From JAVVXB01 sp036651815 (GTDB lineage Bacteria; Bacillota; Clostridia; Christensenellales; CAG-138), in contig JAVVXB010000004.1 of assembly GCA_036651815.1 (NCBI GenBank), positions 1 through 64,000 on the forward strand: a stretch of DNA of 64,000 nucleotides, read 5' to 3'. A program made the translations under genes and the position numbers. This document shows positions 26,023 through 34,779 of this stretch, in pieces (the first letter of the stretch is position 1; every line of letters starts with the position of its first letter). The notes under the pieces were generated by a model. That model was not told the origin of the DNA and ran no database searches. It saw nothing but the letters and a program-made list of their open reading frames with translations.

Positions 26023-26778
26023 ATGAAGATGATTTCTTGGAATGTAAATGGCCTAAGAGCCTGTATCCAAAAGGGCTTTCTGAATTTTGCCGTAAGCGAA
26101 TCGCCCGATATCCTTGCCCTTCAGGAGACAAAGATGAAACCTGAACAAGCTGACTTTTCGCTTGATGGTTATCATCTGTATTGGAATAGTGCGGAAAAAA
26201 AAGGATACTCTGGTACTGCGTTGTTCACAAAAGCTGAACCGCTTTCCATTACCCGTGGTATTGGGTTGCCCGACCATGATGCGGAAGGACGAGCACTGAC
26301 ACTGGAATATTCAGATTTTTATTTTGTCAATGTCTATACGCCAAACGCGCAGGAAGATCTCAAACGGCTTAGCTTTCGCATGCAGTGGGAGGATGCGTTA
26401 CTCGTCTACTTGAAGGAGTTAGATCAGAAAAAACCCGTCATTTACTGCGGAGATCTGAACGTTGCACATCATGAAATCGACATCAAAAATCCAGGTCCAA
26501 ACCGTGGATGTGCTGGTTTTTCGGATGAGGAACGCGCTATGATGACAAGACTGCTGAATAACGGTTTCTCAGATACCTTCCGATTTCTATACCCAGATAC
26601 AATCGATGCGTATTCCTGGTGGAGTTACCGATTTGGTGCGCGAGAACGCAATGCGGGCTGGCGTATTGACTATTTTATTGTTTCCGAACGTTACCTACCG
26701 CATGTACGGGATAGTATCATTCTCAATCAAGTCTATGGCAGCGACCATTGTCCCGTCTGTCTACTTACGGAGGACTGA
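26023..26778 (+). CDS. Exodeoxyribonuclease III (AP endonuclease ExoA/XthA)
   Basis: DNA repair nuclease of 251 aa in the EEP superfamily. Motifs: ISWNVNGLRA, LQETKM (metal Glu), VYTPNAQ, GDLNVAHHEID, RIDYFIVS and GSDHCPV. MKMISWNVNG matches the family N terminus. No ribosome-binding site is present and the promoter places the transcript start at or within a base of the ATG, so it looks leaderless. It is followed by maf after 2 nt. Confidence 0.95.
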   Translation: MKMISWNVNGLRACIQKGFLNFAVSESPDILALQETKMKPEQADFSLDGYHLYWNSAEKKGYSGTALFTKAEPLSITRGIGLPDHDAEGRALTLEYSDFYFVNVYTPNAQEDLKRLSFRMQWEDALLVYLKELDQKKPVIYCGDLNVAHHEIDIKNPGPNRGCAGFSDEERAMMTRLLNNGFSDTFRFLYPDTIDAYSWWSYRFGARERNAGWRIDYFIVSERYLPHVRDSIILNQVYGSDHCPVCLLTED

Positions 26779-26780
26779 AT

Positions 26781-27356
26781 ATGATTATTCTAGCGTCCCA
26801 ATCGCCCAGAAGGAGAGAGTTACTCGCTCTCATGGGCTTGCAGTTTGATGTAATCACCAGTCATGTCACCGAAATTCCACCCGTCGGTGCTGGTCCGGAG
26901 GAAACCGTACGTACGCTCGCACTGCAAAAAGCACAGGCTGTTGCGATAAATCACCCGTATGATTGCATCATCGGTGCGGATACGATTGTCTATTTGGACG
27001 GTGATATTTTTGGCAAGCCTCATACGCCGGAAAACGCTAAAAAATATCTTACTCGCATGCAGGGGCGTCAACACACCGTATACACTGGCGTTGCCCTGTT
27101 GACAGGTGGACATGCAGATGTACGCTGCTGCACTACGGATGTCACCTTCGCGCCCATGACTGACGCGGAAATTGACTGGTATATATCCACCGGCGAACCG
27201 TTGGACAAGGCCGGCGCTTACGGAGTACAGGGGCCTGGTGGTATTTTTGTCGAAAAAATTAGTGGGAACTATTTTAATGTCATTGGCATGCCATTGCCAC
27301 TACTATATCGCATGCTCAAGGAAAACCACTGTCTGACATATGCCGGTAAGGAATAA
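26781..27356 (+). CDS. maf: Maf-family nucleotide pyrophosphatase
   Basis: House-cleaning enzyme that hydrolyses non-canonical or excess NTPs; 191 aa. It has the ILASQSPRRRELL motif, the GADTIV catalytic segment, GKPHTPENAKKYLTRMQGRQHTVYTGVA and the GAYGVQG turn. ATG 26781 has GGAGGA inside the end of exoA, which argues against an upstream start. The Maf dTTP/UTPase type is likely. Confidence 0.92.
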   Translation: MIILASQSPRRRELLALMGLQFDVITSHVTEIPPVGAGPEETVRTLALQKAQAVAINHPYDCIIGADTIVYLDGDIFGKPHTPENAKKYLTRMQGRQHTVYTGVALLTGGHADVRCCTTDVTFAPMTDAEIDWYISTGEPLDKAGAYGVQGPGGIFVEKISGNYFNVIGMPLPLLYRMLKENHCLTYAGKE

Positions 27357-27367
27357 CGAAACCCCTC

Positions 27368-27399
27368 TTTGATTGCAACTGATTCAATCCGCAATCAAA
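27368..27399. repeat. Hairpin TTTGATTGC-N14-GCAATCAAA
   Basis: Exact 9-bp inverted repeat in the 250-bp space between maf and uvrC. No T-tract follows on the plus strand, so it is not a standard terminator, though it may protect the maf mRNA end. Confidence 0.35.
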
Positions 27400-27608
27400 A
27401 GGAACTTGAACGATGCTTTATATGTTAGAACATGTTTTTAAAAGAGAATTCGCAGTTGAGAACGCATTCTTTTTTTGCTGATTTAAGTAGAGACTTGTTT
27501 GTAGATTTATTAAATGTAAAAATGGAATTTGGTGCATTAAAATGACAAGAAAACTAAGGAAAATGATTTCGGGGGATTTTATATCACACCCTAAATAAGG
27601 AATAGCGT

Positions 27609-29486
27609 ATGAATGATACCATTGCAGAAAAATTAAAATTGCTTCCCTCTGTTCCTGGCGTATATAAGATGTTTAATATCGAGGGCGAGGTGATCTATGT
27701 CGGCAAAGCCATCTCGCTCAAAAATCGCGTGCGTCAGTATTTTCAGTCCGGCAAGAACCACACAGCGAAGGTCAACGCCATGGTGCATCAGATTGCTGAT
27801 TTCGAGTATATCCGCGTTGCCAATGAAACAGAAGCGCTTTCTCTGGAATCCAATCTCATTAAAGAATTTCGACCAAAGTATAACATTCTACTCAAGGACG
27901 ATAAGCATTTCCCTTATATTCGCATGGATCTAAAGCAAAACTTTCCTCGACTGGAGGTCGTTCGAAGCGTTAAAAAGGACGGGGCAAAATATCTTGGCCC
28001 GTTTCTTTCGGGTTTGCTGCTGCGGGATAATCTTCAAATTGTACGAGATTTCTATCCTGTTCGACACTGTAAAAAAGATATTGATCGTGCCATCTCTCGG
28101 AGGGAACGTCCCTGTCTCATGTATCATGTGGGCAAATGTTGTGCGCCTTGTTCCGGGAACGTAAGCAAAGAAGCTTATCACGCTATGCTGGACGAAGTCT
28201 GCGCGTTTCTGGATGGTCATACAGAAGATGTCATTCACTCCTTAACCGCTCAAATGGAAGATTCTGCGGAAAAGATGGAATTTGAGCGTGCCGCTACATT
28301 GCGGGATCGCATCCGAGCAATCAACAGTCTCAACGAAAAACAGTCCGTTATTGCCCCTACACACAGTAACATGGATGTTTTTGCTCTGGGGCGGTTAGAT
28401 GACGCAATCGTTGTATTCGCACTGTTTGTGCGATATGGCAAGGTGATTGGCACGGAACGTTTTCGCATGGATGCGGGCACGGAAGAAAATGATGCGGATA
28501 TTCTCGGTGCGTTTTTGTCCCAGTATTATGCGGAGTCCATGACATTTGTACCAGAAATATTGTTATATCAGAACGCCACGGATCTTGAACCGATCTCAGA
28601 TTGGCTGACAGGACTGGCAGAAAGAAAGGTACAAGTGCATGTGCCGCAGCGCGGCGAAAAACGACGTTTAACTGAGATGGCATATCGCAATTGTCTCGAT
28701 GCGCTGGAGAAGGATGCTTCCTTGCAAAAGCGCGCTTGGGAGCGTGGTGAAGGCGCACTTGCTCAATTAACTGGCATTCTGGGGTTAGAAACGCTGCCAC
28801 ATCGGTTGGAGTGCTATGATAACTCTCATCTGCAAGGACAGTACACCGTTTCTTCCATGGTTGTATTTACTGATGGCCAGCCGGACAAAAGCGCATATCG
28901 CCGTTTTCGCCTTCGCAGTGAAACAGGTGGGGACGATCTGGCTGCCATGCGTGAGGTGTTAACCAGACGCATGGCCAAGGCCGCCGAAAATGATTTGGGC
29001 TTTCTGCCTTTGCCAGACTTGTTGGTCATCGATGGCGGTCGAACGCAGCTGCAGGTTGCCGAAGAAGTGCTACAGCAGATGCAGCTGGACTATATACCCG
29101 CCATCGGTATTGCGGAAGAAAACGAAACCATCTATCTGCCTGGGGAATCAGATCCTCTCCATTTACCGCGCAACAGTTCCGCATTGCATTTGATAGAACG
29201 CATCCGTGACGAAGCCCATCGCTTTGCCATTAGCTATCATCGTGGACTACGGCAGAAGAACGCGTTGTTTTCGGTGCTGGACAGCATCCCCGGCATTGGG
29301 GATAAAAGAAAACGCGCCCTGTTCGACGCGTTTATCACATTGGATGCAATGAAAGCTGCAACGGCAGATGCACTTGCCGCCGTGCCATCTATGGACAAGC
29401 CAAGCGCAGCGGCCGTCAAAGCATATTTTACCGCAATTTCTCCAGCAGCACTAAAGACCGATTCAAACCAAGATCCGTCTGAATGA
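27609..29486 (+). CDS. uvrC: UvrABC system protein C
   Basis: Dual-incision nuclease of nucleotide excision repair, 625 aa. N-terminal GIY-YIG domain (GVYKMF, VIYVGKA, ESNLIKEF), a Cys cluster typical of one UvrC class (CLMYHVGKCCAPC), UVR domain (FERAATLRDRI), RNase-H-like domain (CYDNSHLQG, VIDGG) and C-terminal helix-hairpin-helix (IPGIGDKRKRALF). AAGGA precedes the ATG. Confidence 0.96.
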   Translation: MNDTIAEKLKLLPSVPGVYKMFNIEGEVIYVGKAISLKNRVRQYFQSGKNHTAKVNAMVHQIADFEYIRVANETEALSLESNLIKEFRPKYNILLKDDKHFPYIRMDLKQNFPRLEVVRSVKKDGAKYLGPFLSGLLLRDNLQIVRDFYPVRHCKKDIDRAISRRERPCLMYHVGKCCAPCSGNVSKEAYHAMLDEVCAFLDGHTEDVIHSLTAQMEDSAEKMEFERAATLRDRIRAINSLNEKQSVIAPTHSNMDVFALGRLDDAIVVFALFVRYGKVIGTERFRMDAGTEENDADILGAFLSQYYAESMTFVPEILLYQNATDLEPISDWLTGLAERKVQVHVPQRGEKRRLTEMAYRNCLDALEKDASLQKRAWERGEGALAQLTGILGLETLPHRLECYDNSHLQGQYTVSSMVVFTDGQPDKSAYRRFRLRSETGGDDLAAMREVLTRRMAKAAENDLGFLPLPDLLVIDGGRTQLQVAEEVLQQMQLDYIPAIGIAEENETIYLPGESDPLHLPRNSSALHLIERIRDEAHRFAISYHRGLRQKNALFSVLDSIPGIGDKRKRALFDAFITLDAMKAATADALAAVPSMDKPSAAAVKAYFTAISPAALKTDSNQDPSE

Positions 29487-29601
29487 CATGCCAAACATTA
29501 TCATCTGATCACTCGACAATCTCCGCTGGTTTACCCCTCGAAGATCGCGAGATTTTGTGTTTTGTTGCTGCTATTTTAGTTTCGAATGTAACAACATAAA
29601 T

Positions 29602-30141
29602 CTATATTTTTTTTGCAATCGCGGTGGTAAGCTGCGATTTGATGTGTACAATATCCTCCAAAGCCGGCAGCGTATAGACCATATCCCCACAATCTAGCAG
29701 GAGCGCAGGTGCTGTTTGCCGCCGCATCAGCAATACGTTTGCAATGGATACTTCATGAATTTGTGCATATTTGATTGAGAAGTGCAATCCTTTTGGATGG
29801 TCTATGTCCTCTTTCGTGGGATTAGATAAAGAAACGCCTTCTACCCCATCGTTCAGCATGGATAAGCAGACATATTTCATACGCTTGCGTACGTGCTTTG
29901 CTTCAAAGAACGTCTTTAGCAGGTAGATGGCCAGTACAATGCTGAGCATGAGAATAGTCTCTGGAGAGATCCCCGTCCCGCCATTGAGATTGTCAGCCAT
30001 CTGCGCGGCAACCAGACCATTCGCCCGCAAAACTTGGAATATGTTAATCCCTGCCACTAAGACTAAACACACCAGATTACTCCACTGATACACAGACAAC
30101 ATGCTGAGAACTTGTTTATCTGTGCGAACCGTATAAGTCAA
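29602..30141 (-). CDS. Hypothetical membrane protein
   Basis: 179 aa, family not recognised. Two hydrophobic segments (about 18-38 and 62-80) are followed by a basic KHVRKRMKY stretch and a soluble C-terminal half. That half contains HFSIKYAQIHEVSIANVLLMRR and could be a small PH-like (bPH) domain. TTG 30141 follows directly after an in-frame stop, with GAAGG 10 nt upstream; ATG 30102 is the alternative. It lies 31 nt after ruvX and may be co-transcribed. Confidence 0.65.
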   Translation of the reverse strand: MTYTVRTDKQVLSMLSVYQWSNLVCLVLVAGINIFQVLRANGLVAAQMADNLNGGTGISPETILMLSIVLAIYLLKTFFEAKHVRKRMKYVCLSMLNDGVEGVSLSNPTKEDIDHPKGLHFSIKYAQIHEVSIANVLLMRRQTAPALLLDCGDMVYTLPALEDIVHIKSQLTTAIAKKI

Positions 30142-30172
30142 TTAAGCAGCGCCTTCTTCCATCTTTTGAGGC

Positions 30173-30598
30173 TTACTGTGGATGCGATCCCATATAGCTC
30201 TGCAGTATGATCACAGCGGCAATTTTATCCACAACATTCTTGCGCTTATCGCGGCGCATGTCCGCCTCCAGCAGCACGCGTTGCGCAGACATGGTCGTCA
30301 ACCGTTCATCATAGTAGTCATATTCGCCATCCCATTTTTTGAGCAGTTCCTCGACAAATGTCTTCGTGATTTCAGCCTGCATGCCATAGCTGCCATTCAT
30401 ATTGCGAGGCATCCCAAACACTAGTCGAACCGGTCGATATTGATCTGCCAAAGCAATCAAATAATCAATATCTTGGTCAAGATCACCATTGCGCGAATAT
30501 GTTTCGATCCCCTGTGCTGTAATACCCAGAGGATCGCTAACCGCTATACCGATTCTTTTGTCTCCAATATCAAATGCCATCACTCGTTTCATGCTCAT
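30173..30598 (-). CDS. ruvX: RuvX/YqgF (putative pre-16S rRNA nuclease / resolvase-like)
   Basis: RNase-H-like protein of 141 aa: AFDIGDKRIGIAVSD, LVFGMPRNMNGSYG, DERLTTMSAQR and the C-terminal DKIAAVIILQSYM are the conserved acidic and Arg motifs. Role in E. coli is 16S rRNA maturation. It overlaps ireB by 4 nt, the standard order in Firmicutes; alaS, which often precedes ireB, is absent here. Confidence 0.95.
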   Translation of the reverse strand: MSMKRVMAFDIGDKRIGIAVSDPLGITAQGIETYSRNGDLDQDIDYLIALADQYRPVRLVFGMPRNMNGSYGMQAEITKTFVEELLKKWDGEYDYYDERLTTMSAQRVLLEADMRRDKRKNVVDKIAAVIILQSYMGSHPQ

Positions 30599-30852
30599 TG
30601 CTTTTGTTTCACATATGCGCGCACAAGTTCTTCGAGTAGTTCATCCCGTTCAACACGTGAAATGAGATAACGGGCATTGTTATAGCTGGTAATATAGGTC
30701 GGATCGCCGGAAAGCAGATATCCTACGATCTGATTGACAGGATCGTACCCTTTTTCCTGCATGGCTTCATATACAGAAAGCAACGTATCCCGTGCCGTCT
30801 TTTTATCCCGCGGTAGCTCGAACTGCTGAGTATTATTTTGTATGTCCTGCAT
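30595..30852 (-). CDS. IreB-family regulatory phosphoprotein (UPF0297)
   Basis: 85-aa protein matching the IreB/YrzL family (ARDTLLSVYEAMQEKGYDPVNQIVGYLLSGDPTYITS is the signature stretch, shown in part). In Enterococcus faecalis IreB is phosphorylated by the IreK Ser/Thr kinase. A PrkC-type kinase with its phosphatase is encoded at 42658-45263, which may be its partner. Confidence 0.93.
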   Translation of the reverse strand: MQDIQNNTQQFELPRDKKTARDTLLSVYEAMQEKGYDPVNQIVGYLLSGDPTYITSYNNARYLISRVERDELLEELVRAYVKQKQ

Positions 30853-30875
30853 GCCAGTCCACCTCCCATGATCAT

Positions 30876-30904
30876 ATTATAGCGTAGATCCGCCAAATAT
30901 GAAA
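30876..30904 (-). promoter_or_regulatory. ireB-ruvX promoter
   Basis: Minus strand TTTCAT (30904-30899), 17-bp spacer, TATAAT (30881-30876), about 24 bp before the ireB ATG. Confidence 0.6.
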
Positions 30905-30982
30905 GACGATTTTCCAAATTCGAACAATTATTTAACATCCGTCATACTATGCTTACAGAATTGTAGGAGGAGGAAAAAGGAT

Positions 30983-31978
30983 TTGAGACGAATAGCATGC
31001 GTGCTAATGGCAATCGCTTGCGCACTGATTTGCTTAACGGGCTGTCAAAATGGCGACGATACACTCACAAAGGTCGAATTAAGCGAGGTCACCCGCTCGG
31101 TATTCTACGCACCGCAGTATGTAGCAATTTCCAAAGGGTTTTTTGCCGATGAAGGGCTTGAGATCCATGTGACAACAGCCGGTGGTTCCGATAAGGCCAT
31201 GACCGCTCTGCTCTCCAAGCAAGCGGATATCTGCCTTGCCGGTCCGGAAACAGGCGTATACGTTTACAACGAAGGTAAAACAGATTATCCGAAGATCGTC
31301 GGTCAGCTCACGAAACGAGATGGCTCTTTTCTTGTTGGTCGCACTGAAGAACCTAATTTTGAATGGGAAAGTCTCAAGGGAAAAACCATCATTGGCGGAC
31401 GTGCAGGCGGTATGCCAATGATGACGCTTTGTTATGTGTTGCGTCAGCATGGTTTAGAACCCAGTCAAGATCTTGAAGTAATTGACAACATCCAGTTTAA
31501 CCTCATGGGCGGTGCTTTTGAAGGCGGAACCGGTGATTATGTCACGCTATTCGAACCCACAGCAACCGAATTTCAAAATGCCGGCAAGGGTTATATCGTG
31601 GCAAACGTAGGTCTATCATCCGGTGAAGTTCCCTATACGGTCTATCTTGCACGTCAAGAAACCATTCAGACCAACGCTGCGCTCATTGAACACTTTTTGA
31701 AAGCGGTCTACCGCGCGCAGCAGTGGATTATAAGCGCTTCGGATGAGGAAATTGCGCAAGCAATGCAGCCGTTTTTCCCTGATAGTTCGCTCAACAGTCT
31801 CAAAATTGTCGCGAGTAGTTATAAAAAGACGGATTCCTGGAAAACGGAACCCGCCATGCTTGAAGAAGACTATACCCGTCTATTGGATGTCGTAGAAGGA
31901 TCTGGTCAGCTTTCCGCAAGACCGCCATTCGAAAAATTGATCGACAATGCAATTGCCTATCAGGTAACGGAGAAATAG
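30983..31978 (+). CDS. ABC transporter substrate-binding lipoprotein (NMT1/THI5-like), orphan
   Basis: 331 aa with signal peptide and lipobox (ALICLTGC, Cys about residue 20). The body has VFYAPQYVAISKGFFADEGLE and GSDKAMTALLSKQADICLAGPE, typical of nitrate/taurine/pyrimidine-precursor binding proteins. Start TTG 30983 is chosen because GGAGG (30969-30973) lies 9 nt upstream and the frame then opens directly with the signal peptide. No permease or ATPase is adjacent; it may use a transporter elsewhere or the one at 23004-24306. Confidence 0.87.
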   Translation: MRRIACVLMAIACALICLTGCQNGDDTLTKVELSEVTRSVFYAPQYVAISKGFFADEGLEIHVTTAGGSDKAMTALLSKQADICLAGPETGVYVYNEGKTDYPKIVGQLTKRDGSFLVGRTEEPNFEWESLKGKTIIGGRAGGMPMMTLCYVLRQHGLEPSQDLEVIDNIQFNLMGGAFEGGTGDYVTLFEPTATEFQNAGKGYIVANVGLSSGEVPYTVYLARQETIQTNAALIEHFLKAVYRAQQWIISASDEEIAQAMQPFFPDSSLNSLKIVASSYKKTDSWKTEPAMLEEDYTRLLDVVEGSGQLSARPPFEKLIDNAIAYQVTEK

Positions 31979-31993
31979 TCGTACCGCTTTGTT

Positions 31994-32428
31994 CTACTGT
32001 TTCGAGCGCGGAGGCTCCTGCTTCTGCGCCCGATTTTCCAGCAAAATGTTAACGAGGATACATGTGCAGGAAGCGCAGGCAAACGCCATTAGCACATCGG
32101 AAATATTCTTAATACTCAGCGTGAAGCTTCCGTTTAAGATGCCGAATACCGTAAAAGCCACAATCATATAGATTACTCCGGTTAGTCCGGCGAATACCCA
32201 GCCCCTCGGCAATCGTTTGAGTGCAATCATCCAGCCAGCTGCGCAGGCAGACAATGCCTTAATCACAGTATTTACGGATTGAATCTGATCTGTTACGAAC
32301 CAGTTCCAACGCATTGTCAATGCCAGAATCAGCACCAGTATCGCCGTCATGATGCACGCTAGCACCGCAATTTTCAGCACAGATAAAATCGTACTTGAAG
32401 CAGGATTGTTCCTGCGGGCATGTTTCAT
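31994..32428 (-). CDS. TIGR04086-like membrane protein
   Basis: 144-aa protein with four predicted membrane helices and a basic, Pro/Gln-rich C terminus. The helix pattern and position beside yajC fit the TIGR04086 family of clostridia, whose function is unknown. ATG 32428 follows GGGGAGG. It is separated from yajC by a strong terminator, so it has its own or readthrough transcription. Confidence 0.7.
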   Translation of the reverse strand: MKHARRNNPASSTILSVLKIAVLACIMTAILVLILALTMRWNWFVTDQIQSVNTVIKALSACAAGWMIALKRLPRGWVFAGLTGVIYMIVAFTVFGILNGSFTLSIKNISDVLMAFACASCTCILVNILLENRAQKQEPPRSKQ

Positions 32429-32469
32429 ATGGTGCGCACCTCCCCTGTACCAAATATAGTGCACAACGG

Positions 32470-32508
32470 AAAAAATATGCCTGATGCAAATCAAATGCAT
32501 CAGGCATA
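32470..32508 (-). terminator. Terminator after yajC
   Basis: Exact 13-bp stem (32476-32488 with 32496-32508), 7-nt loop, followed on the minus strand by six T (32475-32470). A textbook intrinsic terminator. Confidence 0.9.
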
Positions 32509-32530
32509 TAGTCAAATCAACCTATGAAAA

Positions 32531-32854
32531 TTATTTGACTTCGTCGCTCATCGTGTTTTCCACGCCAGCTTCTTCCACTTGGGAAATTGCACCGCGAGCA
32601 AATACCAATTTAACTTTATCCGGACCGACCAGTAGAACAACAACATCATCCTTGATAGAGCTGATGGTGCCATAGATTCCACCAATGGTACGGACACGAT
32701 CCCCTTGCTTAAGGGAGCTGAGCATTTGCTTGACTTTTTTATCACGTCTGCGCTGCGGAATGATCATAATCGCAAACATCGCAATCATGAGAATGATCAA
32801 GAGGCCGTAGCTGGAAAAGAATCCCGAGATTCCCGACATAGCTTCTGTAGGCAT
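32531..32854 (-). CDS. yajC: Preprotein translocase subunit YajC
   Basis: Accessory subunit of the Sec-YajC-SecDF complex, 107 aa. One N-terminal membrane helix (LLIILMIAMFAIMIIP), then QRRRDKKVKQMLSSLKQGDRVRTIGGIYGTI, the family signature region. ATG 32854 is preferred; ATG 32890 is possible but sits at the predicted transcript start of TTGACG-N17-TACACT. secD/secF are not nearby. Confidence 0.92.
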   Translation of the reverse strand: MPTEAMSGISGFFSSYGLLIILMIAMFAIMIIPQRRRDKKVKQMLSSLKQGDRVRTIGGIYGTISSIKDDVVVLLVGPDKVKLVFARGAISQVEEAGVENTMSDEVK

Positions 32855-32939
32855 AGTTTTCTTCAAAAACCTTTCTGTATCGTTTGTCATTTAGTGTATA
32901 TGATTGTGCAACATGCGTCAAGTCTTTTTCGGATTCCCT

Positions 32940-32985
32940 AAAAAATATAGAAACAGGAACGTCTTTTGCAGATCGTTCCTGTTTC
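32940..32985 (-). terminator. Terminator of the isc operon
   Basis: Exact 12-bp stem GAAACAGGAACG (32950-32961) with 32974-32985, 12-nt loop, followed on the minus strand by TATATTTTTT. It begins 5 bp after the small gene at 32991, so that gene is the last of the transcript. Confidence 0.88.
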
Positions 32986-32990
32986 CTCGC

Positions 32991-33161
32991 TCATTTCGTC
33001 ATCATATCTCCGATGTCACAAAAGGTTCTTCTGGTCGTACGGGCAAACCGTCTTCCATCGCGCACCATTCGTTTGGGTACATCCGGGTACATGGAGTTTA
33101 CGATCGTCAGCGTAATGGCGGCACCCGCCAAAACACCGAGTCCCATTGAGAGCGTTCGCAT
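32991..33161 (-). CDS. Small 56-aa membrane protein at the end of the isc operon
   Basis: Reads MRTLSMGLGVLAGAAITLTI at the N terminus (one membrane helix), then a basic tail with PKRMVRDGRRFARTTRR and FCDIGDMM. A GAGGTGAGG site precedes ATG 33161. It is bounded by iscU upstream and an intrinsic terminator downstream, which supports a real gene. Family not recognised; it may have been missed by length cut-offs. Confidence 0.75.
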   Translation of the reverse strand: MRTLSMGLGVLAGAAITLTIVNSMYPDVPKRMVRDGRRFARTTRRTFCDIGDMMTK

Positions 33162-33226
33162 GTTCCTCACCTCGCATTTCGTTTCTGTACAAGGTTAGTA
33201 TCTACATGGAGCACGCGTACTATGTC

Positions 33227-33607
33227 TTATTTCGCAGCCAATTTTTTCTTGTAATCTTCAATGGCAGCCTTTACAGCTTCCTCAGCCAGCACTGAGCAAT
33301 GGATTTTTTGTGGCGGCAGTCCTTCCAAGGCTTCCACAACTGCAGCGTTGGTCAGTTCGAGGGCTTCATCAAGACATTTTCCTTTGATCATCTCTGTGGC
33401 CATTGAACTTGTTGCAACCGCTGCACCACAGCCAAAGGTCTTGAACTTAACATCTTCAATTACCTGTGTTTCATCGTTGACCTTGAGAAAAATCTGCATG
33501 ATGTCGCCGCACTTTGCGTTTCCAACCATACCGACGCCACTAGCATCCTTAATTTCGCCCACATTACGCGGGTTTTGAAAATGATCCATTACTTTTTCTG
33601 TATACAT
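33227..33607 (-). CDS. iscU: Fe-S cluster scaffold protein IscU/NifU-like
   Basis: Scaffold on which Fe-S clusters are built; 126 aa. Ligand cysteines C33 (NAKCGD), C60 (FGCGAA) and C104 (IHCSVLAEEA) are all present, with the conserved D35. GGAGG precedes the ATG, inside the end of iscS (19-nt overlap). The sequence is closer to the NifU-N/IscU type than to SufU, which carries an insertion missing here. Confidence 0.95.
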   Translation of the reverse strand: MYTEKVMDHFQNPRNVGEIKDASGVGMVGNAKCGDIMQIFLKVNDETQVIEDVKFKTFGCGAAVATSSMATEMIKGKCLDEALELTNAAVVEALEGLPPQKIHCSVLAEEAVKAAIEDYKKKLAAK

Positions 33608-34779
33608 TCGTTATTTCCTCCTTGATACAGTGGGGACATGTTGCGTAGCCGTTGTGCAATTTTCGGCAAAACATCCAGTACATAGTCGATTTCCTGATCG
33701 GTGGTATATTCTGAAAGCGTCATACGCAGCGAACCATGTGCAATTTCGTGTGGAAGACCCATTGCCAGTAACACATGGGAAGGATCTAGCGATCCAGAAG
33801 TGCAGGCAGATCCGCTAGATGCGGCAATTCCGTTTAAATCCAGCATCAATAGAATCGATTCGCCCTCAATATATTTGATGGAAAAATTAACATTGTTGGG
33901 TAATCGTTTCTGCGGATGGCCATTGAGTTTGACTTCAGGAATCGTCTCCCGAATGGTTTCGATCATCCGGTCGCGCAACGCGGTCATCTTGGTTGTGTTC
34001 TCTTCCATATGCGCCACAGCATGTTCAAGCGCGATCCCCATGCCTACGATACCCGGTACATTTTCGGTTCCGGCGCGATGCTTCTTCTCCTGTCCACCGC
34101 CGATGATAAGCGCAGGTAAGCGCACACCTTTTTTGCAATACAGCGCACCAACGCCTTTTGGCCCGTGGAATTTATGTGCAGAAAGCGACAGCAGGTCAAT
34201 GTTCATGCTCGACACATCAATTGGCAGATGGCCAACCGCCTGCACCGCGTCCGTATGAAACAGCACGCCGGCCGCGTGGCAAACTGCGCCGATTTCCTGT
34301 ATGGGCATGACGGTGCCAACCTCATTGTTGGCAAACATGATGGAAACAAGCACTGTATCCGGACGAATGGCATTTTTGACCTGCTCTGCGGTAACAAGTC
34401 CGTATTCATCCACCGGTAGCACGGTAACTTCAGCAATGCCTTCCTTTTCCATCGTTTCCAACGTATAGAGAATGGCGTGATGTTCCACTGCTGTGGTAAT
34501 AATGTGCTTTCCCTTTTTGCACAGTGCTGCGGCAATTCCCCGTAACACGGTATTATCGCTCTCCGAACCGCCACCGGTGAAGATGACCTCATTTGGCTTG
34601 GCGCCAATGGCTGTTGCTACACGTGCGCGAGCTTCCTCCATGTACATTGCCGCATCACGCGCGTATCCATGTAAACTGGAAGGATTGCCATAATACTGAG
34701 TAAAAATCGGAAGCATTGCATCAATTGCTTCCTGCCGTACCATTGTTGTGGCGGCATTATCAAGATAAACCTTTTGCAT
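33589..34779 (-). CDS. iscS: Cysteine desulfurase IscS/NifS
   Basis: PLP enzyme that supplies sulfur from cysteine; 396 aa. YLDNAATT at the N terminus, PLP lysine in SLSAHKFHGPKG, and the flexible loop with catalytic Cys in SSGSACTSGS. ATG 34779 has GAGG upstream; the previous gene iscR overlaps it by 20 nt. Order iscR-iscS-iscU is common in clostridia. Confidence 0.95.
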   Translation of the reverse strand: MQKVYLDNAATTMVRQEAIDAMLPIFTQYYGNPSSLHGYARDAAMYMEEARARVATAIGAKPNEVIFTGGGSESDNTVLRGIAAALCKKGKHIITTAVEHHAILYTLETMEKEGIAEVTVLPVDEYGLVTAEQVKNAIRPDTVLVSIMFANNEVGTVMPIQEIGAVCHAAGVLFHTDAVQAVGHLPIDVSSMNIDLLSLSAHKFHGPKGVGALYCKKGVRLPALIIGGGQEKKHRAGTENVPGIVGMGIALEHAVAHMEENTTKMTALRDRMIETIRETIPEVKLNGHPQKRLPNNVNFSIKYIEGESILLMLDLNGIAASSGSACTSGSLDPSHVLLAMGLPHEIAHGSLRMTLSEYTTDQEIDYVLDVLPKIAQRLRNMSPLYQGGNNECIQKK

